From NCBI GenBank assembly GCA_009869945.1, contig WIXG01000462.1, positions 1 to 53,328 of the forward strand: a stretch of 53,328 bases of DNA, in the 5' to 3' direction. A program made the position numbers and the translations under genes. The notes under the pieces were generated by a model. That model had not been told where the DNA came from and ran no database searches. It saw nothing but the letters and a program-made list of their open reading frames with translations. Positions 44,716 through 53,328 of the stretch are shown here, piece by piece (the first letter of the stretch is position 1; each line of letters starts with the position of its first letter). The DNA comes from Mesaphorura yosii. Taxonomy: Eukaryota > Arthropoda > Collembola > Poduromorpha > Tullbergiidae.

Positions 44716-45874
44716 TCAGCTGGCGCTGCAGAACTCCAGCGGCAACGCTCTCCTGTACGTCGCCAGCTCCCTCACCCCCAAATAATTGACCATCGTCGCG
44801 ACCACCACGAGCACATGGAAGATTTGATGGCTCTGAAACTAAAGTACTTCAAATTAGCACAAAATCTTTCCCAGCAGTTCCAAAAGCAGCGACAGGAAGC
44901 AAAACCCCCAAGCTTACCCAAATGTCACATGAGCCAGGGGGCAGCAACCTCTCCGGAAGCCTGCAGGAGTAGACGACGGCCTTCGCAATGCAGACGGACG
45001 CCACTCGGACGAGCCACACGAAAGCCCGCTGGGCGACGGGGTCGGCGAGCCCGTGCAGCATCAGAAAATGGGCTGCGGGGACCAAATACACGAGCCCGCA
45101 GCTAGTAAACACGACGGTCCGCAGGGTGCGTGCGCCAGGGTCGGACATGTACTCCGTGAACGACATGACCAGGCAGACGGAGCCGGTCACGAGGCTCAGA
45201 AGACTGTAAACGAGCCTCACAGTCGTCTCGCAGTAGAAACCGTAGTAAATCCACGGGAAGAAGCCGGCCATGATGAGGATGCTGATTCCGCAGTAGTCAA
45301 GCCGGATAAGAATGCCGCCCACGCGCTGAGAGTGGCAGCAGAATGTGTGGAAGAGCGTCGAGAAGCCCATGCAGAGGATGACGCCCGCGAAGAACGAGCT
45401 GAAGACGAGCTTCTCCTCCGTGCTCACTTCGGCGGCCGGGGAAGTCCAGAAACTGTATGCGAGGGCGGTGTAGAGCGTGAAGCCTAGCAGGTGCGACCAG
45501 ATATTGCCTGTCTCTGAGTGGATGCTAAAGACCGACTGCAGGCAGCGCGTGTACGAGTGCAGAGGCGGCCGGTGGTGCGTTGTGAGGTAGGCGTTGTCTT
45601 GGAGCCATGGGGGCAAGTGTGAATGGTGGCAGTAAAAGTGTGAGCGGCGTCTGGTGGTTGACGCGGCCTCGGGCGTCGTCTTGAGATTCTTGTCTAAATC
45701 CAGCTCGAGCAGCTCCTTCGATAGCCCGGTCGGCTCCGGTTCCAGGCGCTGGCGCAAGGCAGCCATGGGCGCAGGCACTTCACTGTGTGGAGGCATTTTT
45801 AATGGCGGCGGGCGGCAGCACGCACTGAAAGGCACTCGCAGGCTGAAAACTGAATACTGACTCAATCTCGGCAA
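44716..45874 (-). CDS. AdipoR: Adiponectin receptor homologue (PAQR family)
   Basis: Exon 1 is 45874-44918 (319 codons) and exon 2 is 44838-44716, giving 359 residues. The exon 2 acceptor TACTTTAG is preferred over a TTTCAG six bases further on, because it restores the invariant DIWFQSHQIFHVLV. A cytoplasmic N-terminus (1-115) precedes WLQDNAYLTTHHRPP and FSIHSETGNIWSHLLGF, hallmarks of AdipoR1/2. Seven membrane segments follow. The zinc site is complete: His176 (FSTLFHT), Asp193 (RLDY), and His323 and His327 (SHQIFH). This supports an active ceramidase-like site in the membrane, as known for AdipoR. In arthropods the receptor affects lipid and insulin-like signalling. The C-terminus is short (PLEFCSAS). 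ATGs at residues 27 and 37 are alternative starts; all keep the domain intact. Confidence 0.92.
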
Positions 45875-47642
45875 CCTGTGCCCTATTTTATAACCACTGT
45901 CTCAAGTAGGCTACTAATTAAAACGCACGTAAATGTAAATTGTATGTATTAATTATTGCTTTCCATTTCTGTGGTCATTTTGTGGTCTGGTTGCCGAGTG
46001 ATTGCTGCAGTGCCGCCACATGCTTACATGTGGAAGTTATCAAGGCCATTATGGTCAATGTGGTCTGGAACGCGATGGAGAAGTAGAAACATAAACGAAA
46101 CTTGCGATTGGCGAAACACGAAGCACGAAGCATCAGCGTGAACGAGCAAAGAGAAACGATGATGAATAGGTGAATTGTACCTACGGTTCAGGTTGACCGA
46201 GTCGAAGGTGATAAGGTGAGGATCTTCTGATTGGAGCCATGGAAAAATTCCCAGTACTCCACCGAGCGAGGAATTCCTCCTCTACGCCTCGATTCGTGAA
46301 TTACACGAGGAATTACCGCGCTGCGATCGTATTGCTTAGCCATTGCGAATGTATTTTGGCCATTGGAATTTGGCAGAGACAAAAAACTCCGAGCCACAGT
46401 TGTCAATTTTCATTTGCTAATTGCCTGATTGTAATTAGCAATTCGGGATTCACCCGACTCGACTCGAGTGGTAATTTCCATCGTGTTCTCTTCGTGTCTT
46501 GCCTGATTGCCGTGATTGCACATCGACTTGGATTCTATACTCATATTTTTGTACGCAATGCAAATATACAAAATATACAAAGTGTGCGAGACATGATACA
46601 CAAGTGTGCACGGCTTGGGCTCGAGTCCAGACACGGACGTGGACATGACAACGACATGAGCAGCATGCCTTATGATACAGGTTACAGGCACAGGTACGGG
46701 TCATGAGTGCCACTCATGATCAGGCCATGCTCGTTCGGCTCGTACAGTTCACAGAGTTTATCAAGTGTGAATATTTATAGCTGTTACTGCTGGCTACTTG
46801 TTACCGTTGCGTTCCCGTTGTGTAATCAATAATAAGCGTTCTCGTCCTGTCACTTCTTGGGTGCTGGATGCCTGTCTCAACTGTCTCAATGGCTTGTTTC
46901 TATTCTACTTCTTTTCATTGAACTTGACATGGAAGATGGACATGAAATGTCAAGATTAGCTGTCACATAATTAAGGTCACCAATTGCAAGTAAAATTCGC
47001 CTTCACTGTCCACGAGTTATTCCTGTGGTAAAATTGGCAAATTTGCGAAATTTCCTGCTGATCATTTCATACGATGGGAAAATCGGAAAGAGGAAATGAA
47101 TGAATGAAAGAATGGCGGTACTCGAATTGAATCCTAAGAAAATAGGTCACAGAAATTCTGTTTAGAATTGGCCTTTTTAATCCTCCTCAAGTTGTCTTCG
47201 CAGAAATGGACTTAGCTTAGTGGTTTTAGTCGTCTTTGAGTTGCAGTCAACAAGAAGGAGCCAAACGGCTCTTCTTCTGTCTTCGTTCTGCTGCTGCTGT
47301 TCAATCTCCGAACTGCCTTTTGCCGCTGCCCTTTCCACTTGACCTTCATTTCATACTCTACTCTTATCTTATTGCCGTCCTCTTGCGAATACTTCTGTGA
47401 ATTTTATCCTTAAGCTCGTCAATGGATAAGGATTCCCAAGACTCAAATGCGCAAACAGATTTCTCGGAATAATTGCGAACGCGAATATCTTCTGATCCCC
47501 ATCTGCAAGAGCCGCAACATATTTCGTATAAAATCGAGTCCAAATAAGGCTAATTTCAACAGTTTCAATTTTCACCCGAAGAATTCAAGATCCGCTCGGT
47601 TATACAAATCAACATAGCCGTCAGCCTTCAGCGATCAATATC
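45875..47642. other. Gene-free stretch between divergent genes
   Basis: It separates the minus-strand AdipoR-like gene from the plus-strand YYVP gene, so both promoters should lie here. No coding region was recognised. A TATACAAAT at about 47601, some 40 bp before the YYVP start codon, is too weak to call a TATA box. Confidence 0.4.
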
Positions 47643-48444
47643 ATGGCGTCAGTATCGAAGACGAAACGGGTTTGGAGCCTCGCTCTGGTCGTGGTTCTCT
47701 GCGCACTGCACACCGCCACCGCTGAGCCTGAACCCAAGTCCGGGGTCCAGGTCTGCCCCGGGTTTCCAGATGGGATCTGCCCGACATCGACATCGACACC
47801 AGGCCCAGGCTGGGTCATAGCGGACGGCGCTCGAGCTGGCCAGTCGGTAACTCCTGCACCGGGACAGCCGCCAGCCTACGTGCCTTCTCCTTCCTGGGGT
47901 GGCGGCAGTGGCGGATCATACACACAGCGTGTGTACTACGTCCCACAGATTGTGTGCCATATCAGTAAGTTCACAAATGTCATTATCTAAGGCAAAGCGC
48001 TAATTTACGCGCACGTCTTTGTTTGCAGCTGGCTACGTTCCTCAGCAGTATCCGCTGTACTACAACCGCGCTCCACCGCCACAAATTCAGCCAACGTTCC
48101 CAGGCACGGGCACGGAGACGGACACGGTGCAAAGTGGGTCGGGATCTGACGGCGGAATGCAGATTCTCCCGTACCCGCAGGCTCCAGCTCCACCGGCAGA
48201 GCCTTGGGGTAGGTACTCGTTAGGACAGGGTGGACAGACTGGGTATTATTCAGGCGGCCAACAGTACTACCAGCGGCCGGCAGTTCAGCCAACTCCCTCG
48301 CCCACGCCAGTCGAACCCACCACGGACAAGGGGAATCGTGGTTCCAGCTTTGGTTCGGGCGCTGGCAGCAGCAGCGGTGGCAGAGGAAGCAACTCGGTGC
48401 GAAGCCATTCTGAAGACAGTCAGTTGTGGAGAAGTAATTATTAG
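47643..48444 (+). CDS. Secreted Pro/Gly/Ser-rich protein with YYVP motif, copy 1
   Basis: Exons 47643-47964 and 48029-48444 join in phase 1 and give 245 residues. The signal peptide is plain (VWSLALVVVLCALHTATA, cleaved before EPEP). A Pro/Gly-rich part with VCPGFPDGICP follows. Then comes QRVYYVPQIVCHITGYVPQQ, which is interrupted by the intron after its Ile codon and is shared with the next gene downstream. The remainder is low-complexity (Pro, Gln, Gly, Ser, Tyr) with YYSGGQQYYQRP and a Ser/Gly C-terminus. I recognise no known domain. Composition suits an extracellular matrix, cuticle, secretion or silk-like component. AATAAA lies at 48518-48523. Confidence 0.75.
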
Positions 48445-48868
48445 TTCTTTTTCAAGAGGTTCGCACGCTTTTCGCATGCCGTTTGCCGTTTCCATACGTA
48501 GTTATGAATTTGAGCAGAATAAAAACGTAAACCTAAAAATGTACTCGTCATGAGTCTTGTATGTGCTACGTCATGTCATCTACGGTGACGTCTAAGCAGG
48601 TCAGGTCAGTACATTGACTCTGATCACGACCTTTCTTTGGAAGCAGACGATGGTAATCCTCAGGTCATCGTATGAAAGCAAAAGCTAATCCGGATACGAT
48701 TCTCAGAACGGCAAGGTGCATGCCCGATAAGCGATAAGGATTTTGCACATTGAAGAGTCAAGACACAAATGCAATCTTGCCAAAACCTAAACAGAATTTC
48801 GTATAGCTCTTTGATTGCTTGAAGACATTTCTTGCCCTGATTGCCAGAGACAAACATCAACACGCATC
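48445..48868. other. Spacer between the two YYVP genes
   Basis: It contains the poly(A) signal of copy 1 at 48518-48523. Nothing else was recognised; the promoter of copy 2 must lie here. Confidence 0.5.
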
Positions 48869-49552
48869 ATGGCTGCTGTTAAGCTGTTGATCCTCCTAAT
48901 TTCGTACGCGTGTGCCCTGCGTACTGCGTCTGTAGACGGAGCTCTCGAACCACGCAGCCGTGCTCCTGAGCATGGACGCGTGCAGGCCTACGCGCATGTG
49001 CATTCAATCGAGGGATCAGAATCAGAATCACACAACACTGCCCAAAGGGAGTCCACAGCCACAGCACGTCCGGAGGAAGAAGACTCGACTTCGATTCCTA
49101 GACGATCACAGTGTCCGTTTCTCATGCAGCAACCTCCTTTCGGAATGAACAGAAACGCGCGCTCGAGTGATTCCCGTTCTCATCCGCCGCCGGTCTACTA
49201 CGTCCCAAAAGTCGTGTGCCAAATTGGTAAGCCACTACTTCCCTATTCACTCTCGCCTTTTCACAACGTCCTGCACATGACGCCTTGCTTCACTACTTTT
49301 TTTTCGTTTCCAGTCGGCTACACTCCTCAGTTGCATCCGGCCCCGGGTCCCAATCAAGCCAATCTCGGACCTTACTCGTACCATAGCCACAGTCATCCGG
49401 TGGTCCCGAACCTCTCCTTCCAGCCACCTCCAACACCGCCACTGGAACCCGTGCCCTGGGACTGGTATCAGCAACAAGACCACCACCAGCGGTTTCCGCC
49501 TTCGCCCACCATGACTCCGGGACTGTCGAAGATTCTCGATGTGGGAGAGTAA
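48869..49552 (+). CDS. Secreted Pro/His-rich protein with YYVP motif, copy 2
   Basis: Exons 48869-49226 and 49314-49552 give 198 residues. An in-frame ATG at 48815 exists, but the later one directly starts the signal peptide (MAAVKLLILLISYACALRTA). The middle is hydrophilic (Ser/Glu/Arg). Then PPVYYVPKVVCQIVGYTPQL matches copy 1 and is split by a phase-1 intron at the same place. The tail is Pro/His-rich (SYHSHSHPVVPNLSFQPPPT). Outside the motif the two copies share little sequence, so the motif and the gene structure are what is conserved. Function is unknown; it is probably an extracellular partner or relative of copy 1. Confidence 0.75.
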   Translation: MAAVKLLILLISYACALRTASVDGALEPRSRAPEHGRVQAYAHVHSIEGSESESHNTAQRESTATARPEEEDSTSIPRRSQCPFLMQQPPFGMNRNARSSDSRSHPPPVYYVPKVVCQIGKPLLPYSLSPFHNVLHMTPCFTTFFSFPVGYTPQLHPAPGPNQANLGPYSYHSHSHPVVPNLSFQPPPTPPLEPVPWDWYQQQDHHQRFPPSPTMTPGLSKILDVGE

Positions 49553-49904
49553 GATTAATGGGACCTGCTGCCTGATATATGATATGGACGAATTGCTCAG
49601 TGACAATTTGCATGAAGTGTAGATGTTAATAGAAATGTTCAGGCATAATTATGAATCTAAAAGCACAATAGAATGAAGAATCCTAGTAAACTGAATTTGA
49701 AGGAATGAGGACACGTTGAATTAAATTATTGTTCAAGCTGGCTAAATAAAGCAGAAATAAGCACGACTTGATTGGCAGGTCCACAATCGAACCAGTATTC
49801 GGGTGGTCCAGATTCGAAGCCAAACTTGCTTCGGTTGTCTTCCGAAGCTGGTGCATTACGCAATTCCACAAAGTTGGTCGGTCGCATATCCGCTGTCATT
49901 CGAA
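49553..49904. other. Spacer before the amine oxidase gene
   Basis: Probable 3' flank of YYVP copy 2 and 5' region of the amine oxidase gene. The amine oxidase frame is open upstream to an ATG at 49803, but that extra segment lacks family features and lies before the signal peptide. Confidence 0.45.
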
Positions 49905-51992
49905 ATGCACTCATTTCTGATTGAGACAATTATCTTGGCGGTCGTCCTGTACGCAGCCGCCTCGGAGCGAAAGCAAGGAGCCACTAAACCGGACAAAACC
50001 AGCGCCAGTGCCTTCGACGACCTGCGAGCTGACGAAGTGCGCTCGGCCGTGCTCATTATCAGTGCCTCGTACCCTGCAGCTGCCCAGCCTTCACTCCGCT
50101 ACTCGATCGTTCGTACACAGGAGCCGCCAAAAAGCCGTGCTAAATGGCACCTATTCTCAAACTCGCCGGTGCCTACGAATCAGCGTCTGGCGTACGCCGC
50201 AGTTTTCGATCTGAGCTCAAATCAACTGACAGAATTCGTGGTGGACTTGAATGAAGCAAAGATTGTATCACGGCGGGATTTGGGCAGAGGTGTATCACCT
50301 CCGGTTCTGCAGACTGAGGCCAAAAGAGCAGATGCGCTGGTTCGTGCAAATTCGAAGTGGCGTGCCGCGATGGAGGGACGGGGTCTGGAGCCAGGAAGGG
50401 CGCGGTTCGACATTTGGGTGGTTGGACCAGGTGCCGGGGCTTCGGGCGATTACGCCAACCCAAACGGAACGACGGCTCCCGGCCATCTCCTCCGTGTCAT
50501 CACAAACTACCAGGACCCCGCGTCTCGATTCTGGTACTGGACCGTGGTCGAGGGGCTCATCGTCACCGTCGACGTGCGAGCAGGCGCAGGCACAGGCGTC
50601 GTGGTCTCCGTCTGGGATGACGACAAGGCGAGCTACCTGGCGCCAGCTATCAAAGAACTCAGCACCGGCGCCAACCCGCACGATAGGCTGCTCAAGCCGC
50701 TTCTGATCACACAGCCCGAAGGCAGTTCCATCCACATGCAGGGGCAGCAGCTGACCTGGTACAAATGGCGACTGCGTTACTCCGTCGACCCACTGTACGG
50801 CCTGCAGCTGCACCAAGTCTCCTACGCCGCCGACTGCGCGCAGCAGCGCCGTGCGGTGGCCTACAAAATCTCTCTCGGCGAGCTCTTCGTCCCCTACGGT
50901 GCCAAGGGCCGAGACTGGCGGTGGCGGGGCGCTCTCGACGTGGGCCAGTACGGAGGAGTGGGGAAGAACGCCGTTCCGCTTCGACACGGGGTCGATGTGC
51001 CGGACAACGCGTTGCTATTCGACTGTTTGGTCGTGGACGAGGCGACGGGGGAACCCAGCCCGCTGCCCGGCTGTGTTGCGGCGTACGAGAAGGACGCGCC
51101 TCTGCTTTACAAGCATGTCGACCTCCGCACGGAGGACACCGACGCCCGGCGGGGGCGGGTGCTTGTCCTGACGATGATGGCGACCGTCGGGAATTACGAC
51201 TACGGGTTTGAGTACGTTTTCCACATGGACGGCGTGCTGGAGGTGCGGACCCGCCTGACGGGGATCGTCCTGGCGCAAGGAGTCATCCCGCAGAGCAACG
51301 ACCCCGAATGCATTGAGGACTGCCTGGACCTTCTCAACAATTACCTTGTCGGGCCCATCCACCAGCACTTTTTCAGCTATCGAATCGATCTGGACGTCGA
51401 TGGCGTGAAGAATCACGTGTTCGAGGTGGATGTGACGGCAGACGGGCAAGGCGGTGGCGCCTTCTCGTCGAAGAAGAAACTGCTCGCTAACGAGACAGGG
51501 TGCGATCACAACCTGCGTGCGCATCGTACGTGGCGTGTCGTTAACGCAGTCAACGCGGGCTCTCGAAACCTATTCGGGTCGCCGCGCGGCTACGCCTTGC
51601 GCCCGGCCACGGTAGCCTTCCATTACTTGCCCGAGTCGAGCTCCAGGCCCAGCCCCTGGCTGGAGACAGCCCCGTTCATGAAGCACCCGTTTTGGGTGAC
51701 GAGGTTCCACGACTCGGAGCAGGCGCCTGGACTCCGTTTTCCACGCCGTCGTCGCTCCAGCAGCAGCATGCAAGCTGGACTCGTCGGCGGGCTACCGAAA
51801 TACGTGAGCAACAATGAGTCGGTTGCGGGGGAGGACCTCGTGCTCTGGTACACGTTCGGAGTGACGCATCAGACGCGACCCGAAGAGTGGCCAATCATGA
51901 ACGTGCACGACGTGCAGGGTTTTGTGCTGGTGCCCTTCAATTTTGGGAGTGTCAATGGGGAAATGGCACTTGAAGGTGTTTGCCATGTGTGA
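49905..51992 (+). CDS. Copper-containing primary amine oxidase (TPQ), intronless
   Basis: A single exon of 695 codons from the ATG that starts the signal peptide (MHSFLIETIILAVVLYAAAS). The catalytic domain is complete by motif. The topaquinone precursor Tyr is Tyr431 in TVGNYDYGFEY. The catalytic-base Asp is Asp345 in ALDVGQYGGVGKN. Copper ligands are the His pair in PIHQHF (486 and 488) and His655 in FGVTHQTRPEEWPIM. An N-terminal N2/N3-like region precedes these. The enzyme deaminates primary amines to aldehydes with release of hydrogen peroxide and ammonia. It is likely secreted or held at the cell surface. An uninterrupted gene next to intron-containing neighbours suggests retrocopy origin or intron loss; GC content in the 3' two thirds is clearly higher than in the flanks. 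Two small secreted-protein genes lie just upstream on the same strand. Confidence 0.92.
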   Translation: MHSFLIETIILAVVLYAAASERKQGATKPDKTSASAFDDLRADEVRSAVLIISASYPAAAQPSLRYSIVRTQEPPKSRAKWHLFSNSPVPTNQRLAYAAVFDLSSNQLTEFVVDLNEAKIVSRRDLGRGVSPPVLQTEAKRADALVRANSKWRAAMEGRGLEPGRARFDIWVVGPGAGASGDYANPNGTTAPGHLLRVITNYQDPASRFWYWTVVEGLIVTVDVRAGAGTGVVVSVWDDDKASYLAPAIKELSTGANPHDRLLKPLLITQPEGSSIHMQGQQLTWYKWRLRYSVDPLYGLQLHQVSYAADCAQQRRAVAYKISLGELFVPYGAKGRDWRWRGALDVGQYGGVGKNAVPLRHGVDVPDNALLFDCLVVDEATGEPSPLPGCVAAYEKDAPLLYKHVDLRTEDTDARRGRVLVLTMMATVGNYDYGFEYVFHMDGVLEVRTRLTGIVLAQGVIPQSNDPECIEDCLDLLNNYLVGPIHQHFFSYRIDLDVDGVKNHVFEVDVTADGQGGGAFSSKKKLLANETGCDHNLRAHRTWRVVNAVNAGSRNLFGSPRGYALRPATVAFHYLPESSSRPSPWLETAPFMKHPFWVTRFHDSEQAPGLRFPRRRRSSSSMQAGLVGGLPKYVSNNESVAGEDLVLWYTFGVTHQTRPEEWPIMNVHDVQGFVLVPFNFGSVNGEMALEGVCHV

Positions 51993-52218
51993 GAGTTTTT
52001 CTAATATGTAACGCTCACATTTGACAAATTGACAAATTGCGTGGTCTGTCATCTCAATCGCGCTATGTCAATTATGAAAGTTCAGTTATGCGTTTCAATC
52101 TGTCAGATGTCAATTTACCACGAGTCGTTAACCTCTCATGTGTAGCTTCACTTTCGTCTAAACTTCCATTCAGTTGAGTTCACAAGGAAAAGGAAGTAAA
52201 CATTTCGTAAAGTCAAAA
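51993..52218. other. Spacer
   Basis: It contains a direct repeat of TTGACAAA (near 52020-52037). No other feature was recognised. Confidence 0.4.
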
Positions 52219-53328
52219 ATGAAGTTTTCATTCGCATTTGTTTCAATAATCACTCTTTTGTCAAGGGTGCCCTGCACTTGTGGTGAACAATCGCTTGCAG
52301 ACACGGCAAGGCATCCGATTTTGGCGTCACTGCTCGAAACTGCCGAAGATCAAGCCGGGACAATTCTAATTTCATTTCCGTCAACCGCGACGTTCGAACG
52401 CAATCCCCGTCTCAGCCCGAGCCTCGAAATCCTTGAGACATCCTTGACATTGCAAGCTTGGCAAACAGCTCCGCGTATTCACAGTGAATGCGAGTTCAAA
52501 AACAATTCTTGGGCATCGAACTCTGAGCCAATTCATCGCCCGCGGTCGCCCCTGCGCCTTTGCCCATTTCGCTTCGCCAAGTTTGGCCAGCTCCACATTT
52601 TTATCTACGCGTCCTTCCAGCAGCGTCGTTCAGAGCCTGAAACGCAATTTCTGGAGGGCCTAGCAAGGATTTTTAGTGAGAGAGCCGTCAGCATTGAAAA
52701 TACACTTTTCTACATTCTTGTGGACCCGCAGCGTACGCCTGGGTGGCCCTGGCTATGGTTTTTCGATCAAAACCAAATGAAGGTGACTGCCGATGCAAGA
52801 GCGAATATTGGAAAACTACGCAGGATAAATGCAAGAATTTTTGTCGAGGTTCTAAACGGCGACGACGGAAAAGGTAATGCGTTGTACATCAGCTGTCAGT
52901 TCTGCTACCCGAATTTCTTCGTGATGATCGACAAGCCTGGCCTCATTTCGACCCCGTCACGACGGCTCTGGAAACGGTCGGGCAAGTTCAATGGCGCGAC
53001 CATCGCCGTGCTCGACCCTTACCAAATCACGCCCAATGATCCCTGGTGGCCGATGTGGTTTGACGTAGAAAAGGCATACGCTCCCTGTGCCCTCGCTCCA
53101 ATGCGAACATTTCTCTCGGCAGCGAAGGGGTTCGACAACGACACGGCTGTGCGCCCGTGCTATCAGAAGGCGGTGATGGAAATATTCATTATGCGCGTTC
53201 TAAACGCGACATCCGCCCATCGTCACCCTGCCGCAGCTGACTTGGATGAGTTCCCAACGCTCATCTACACGGACATCGTCATGGACCACGGAAGTCGGCT
53301 GACACCAGCTCCGAATCGAACTCACATC
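52219..53328 (+). CDS. Secretory-pathway protein, probably ionotropic-receptor-like N-terminal region (cut off by the window end)
   Basis: One open frame of 370 codons runs to the last base of the window without a stop. It begins with a signal peptide (MKFSFAFVSIITLLSRVPCT). The rest is an extracellular-type sequence with scattered Cys and N-glycosylation sequons (NNS, NDT, NAT, NRT). There is no membrane segment yet. Features include LFYILVDPQRTPGWPWLWFF and VLDPYQITPNDPWWPMWFD. The length, signal peptide, lack of introns and position make a divergent ionotropic receptor plausible, by comparison with the gene at 33.2-35.1 kb, but sequence identity between the two is not visible by eye. Sequence beyond 53328 would show whether three membrane segments follow. 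Confidence 0.55.
   Translation, partial: MKFSFAFVSIITLLSRVPCTCGEQSLADTARHPILASLLETAEDQAGTILISFPSTATFERNPRLSPSLEILETSLTLQAWQTAPRIHSECEFKNNSWASNSEPIHRPRSPLRLCPFRFAKFGQLHIFIYASFQQRRSEPETQFLEGLARIFSERAVSIENTLFYILVDPQRTPGWPWLWFFDQNQMKVTADARANIGKLRRINARIFVEVLNGDDGKGNALYISCQFCYPNFFVMIDKPGLISTPSRRLWKRSGKFNGATIAVLDPYQITPNDPWWPMWFDVEKAYAPCALAPMRTFLSAAKGFDNDTAVRPCYQKAVMEIFIMRVLNATSAHRHPAAADLDEFPTLIYTDIVMDHGSRLTPAPNRTHI

Noticed and set aside
45053..45487. 144-codon plus-strand frame rich in Glu and Arg
   Set aside because: It is antisense to the AdipoR homologue and reflects its GC-rich third positions.
50295..50987. 230-codon open frame on the minus strand within the amine oxidase
   Set aside because: It is a shadow of the amine oxidase coding region, without a signal peptide, domain or splice signals.

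Overview
The window looks like part of an arthropod nuclear genome, and a springtail (Collembola) is my best guess. The reasons are short spliceosomal introns (about 55-120 bp, mostly GT-AG), divergent seven-pass gustatory-receptor-like genes, intronless ionotropic-receptor-like genes, a farnesoic-acid-O-methyltransferase-like gene, a Star/FkbM-type membrane protein, and long intergenic stretches. The assignment is an inference from gene content; no marker gene fixes the species.

Layout. Positions 1-4.9 kb carry no recognisable gene. A 3'-only fragment of a chemoreceptor lies at 4.9-5.5 kb (minus). A secreted CUB-domain glycoprotein gene follows at 5.7-6.9 kb (plus), then a decayed Tigger/pogo-type transposase (7.4-7.9 kb, minus). 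Two tandem gustatory-receptor-like paralogues occupy 10.8-13.7 kb (minus); for both I located the small last exon. The next 7 kb are almost empty (a possible chemoreceptor relic at 14.4 kb, a perfect 28-bp palindrome at 16.8 kb). A four-exon FkbM methyltransferase-fold protein lies at 20.6-21.7 kb (minus). At 24.9-25.7 kb (plus) and 31.7-32.3 kb (minus) lie two paralogous small genes whose proteins share an N-terminal MAIPxxIP motif, a central helix and a perfect BH3-like motif. Between them lie an hAT-like MITE (27.0-27.5 kb) and a FAMeT-domain gene (28.0-29.2 kb). A long intronless ionotropic-receptor-like gene is at 33.2-35.1 kb (minus). The 35-41 kb stretch has no gene but shares colinear blocks with the 2-3.4 kb stretch.

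From 41 kb to the end the window is gene-dense. It holds a retroelement C-terminal scrap, a decaying C2H2 zinc-finger gene with an in-frame TGA, a retinol-dehydrogenase-like SDR, an AdipoR-type PAQR receptor, two tandem secreted low-complexity proteins sharing a YYVP..VC.I motif split by the same intron, an intronless copper amine oxidase, and the 5' part of a second signal-peptide-bearing, probably ionotropic-receptor-like gene that runs off the window.

How genes relate: the chemoreceptor-like genes and relics form a sensory theme; FAMeT, SDR and AdipoR suit lipid/isoprenoid handling or signalling, but nothing in the sequence links them into one pathway. The most noteworthy candidates are the pair of BH3-motif proteins, because BH3-only proteins are barely known in hexapods, and the tandem YYVP secreted family. 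All exon structures were read by eye from splice signals, reading phase and family similarity; no search or transcript data was used.
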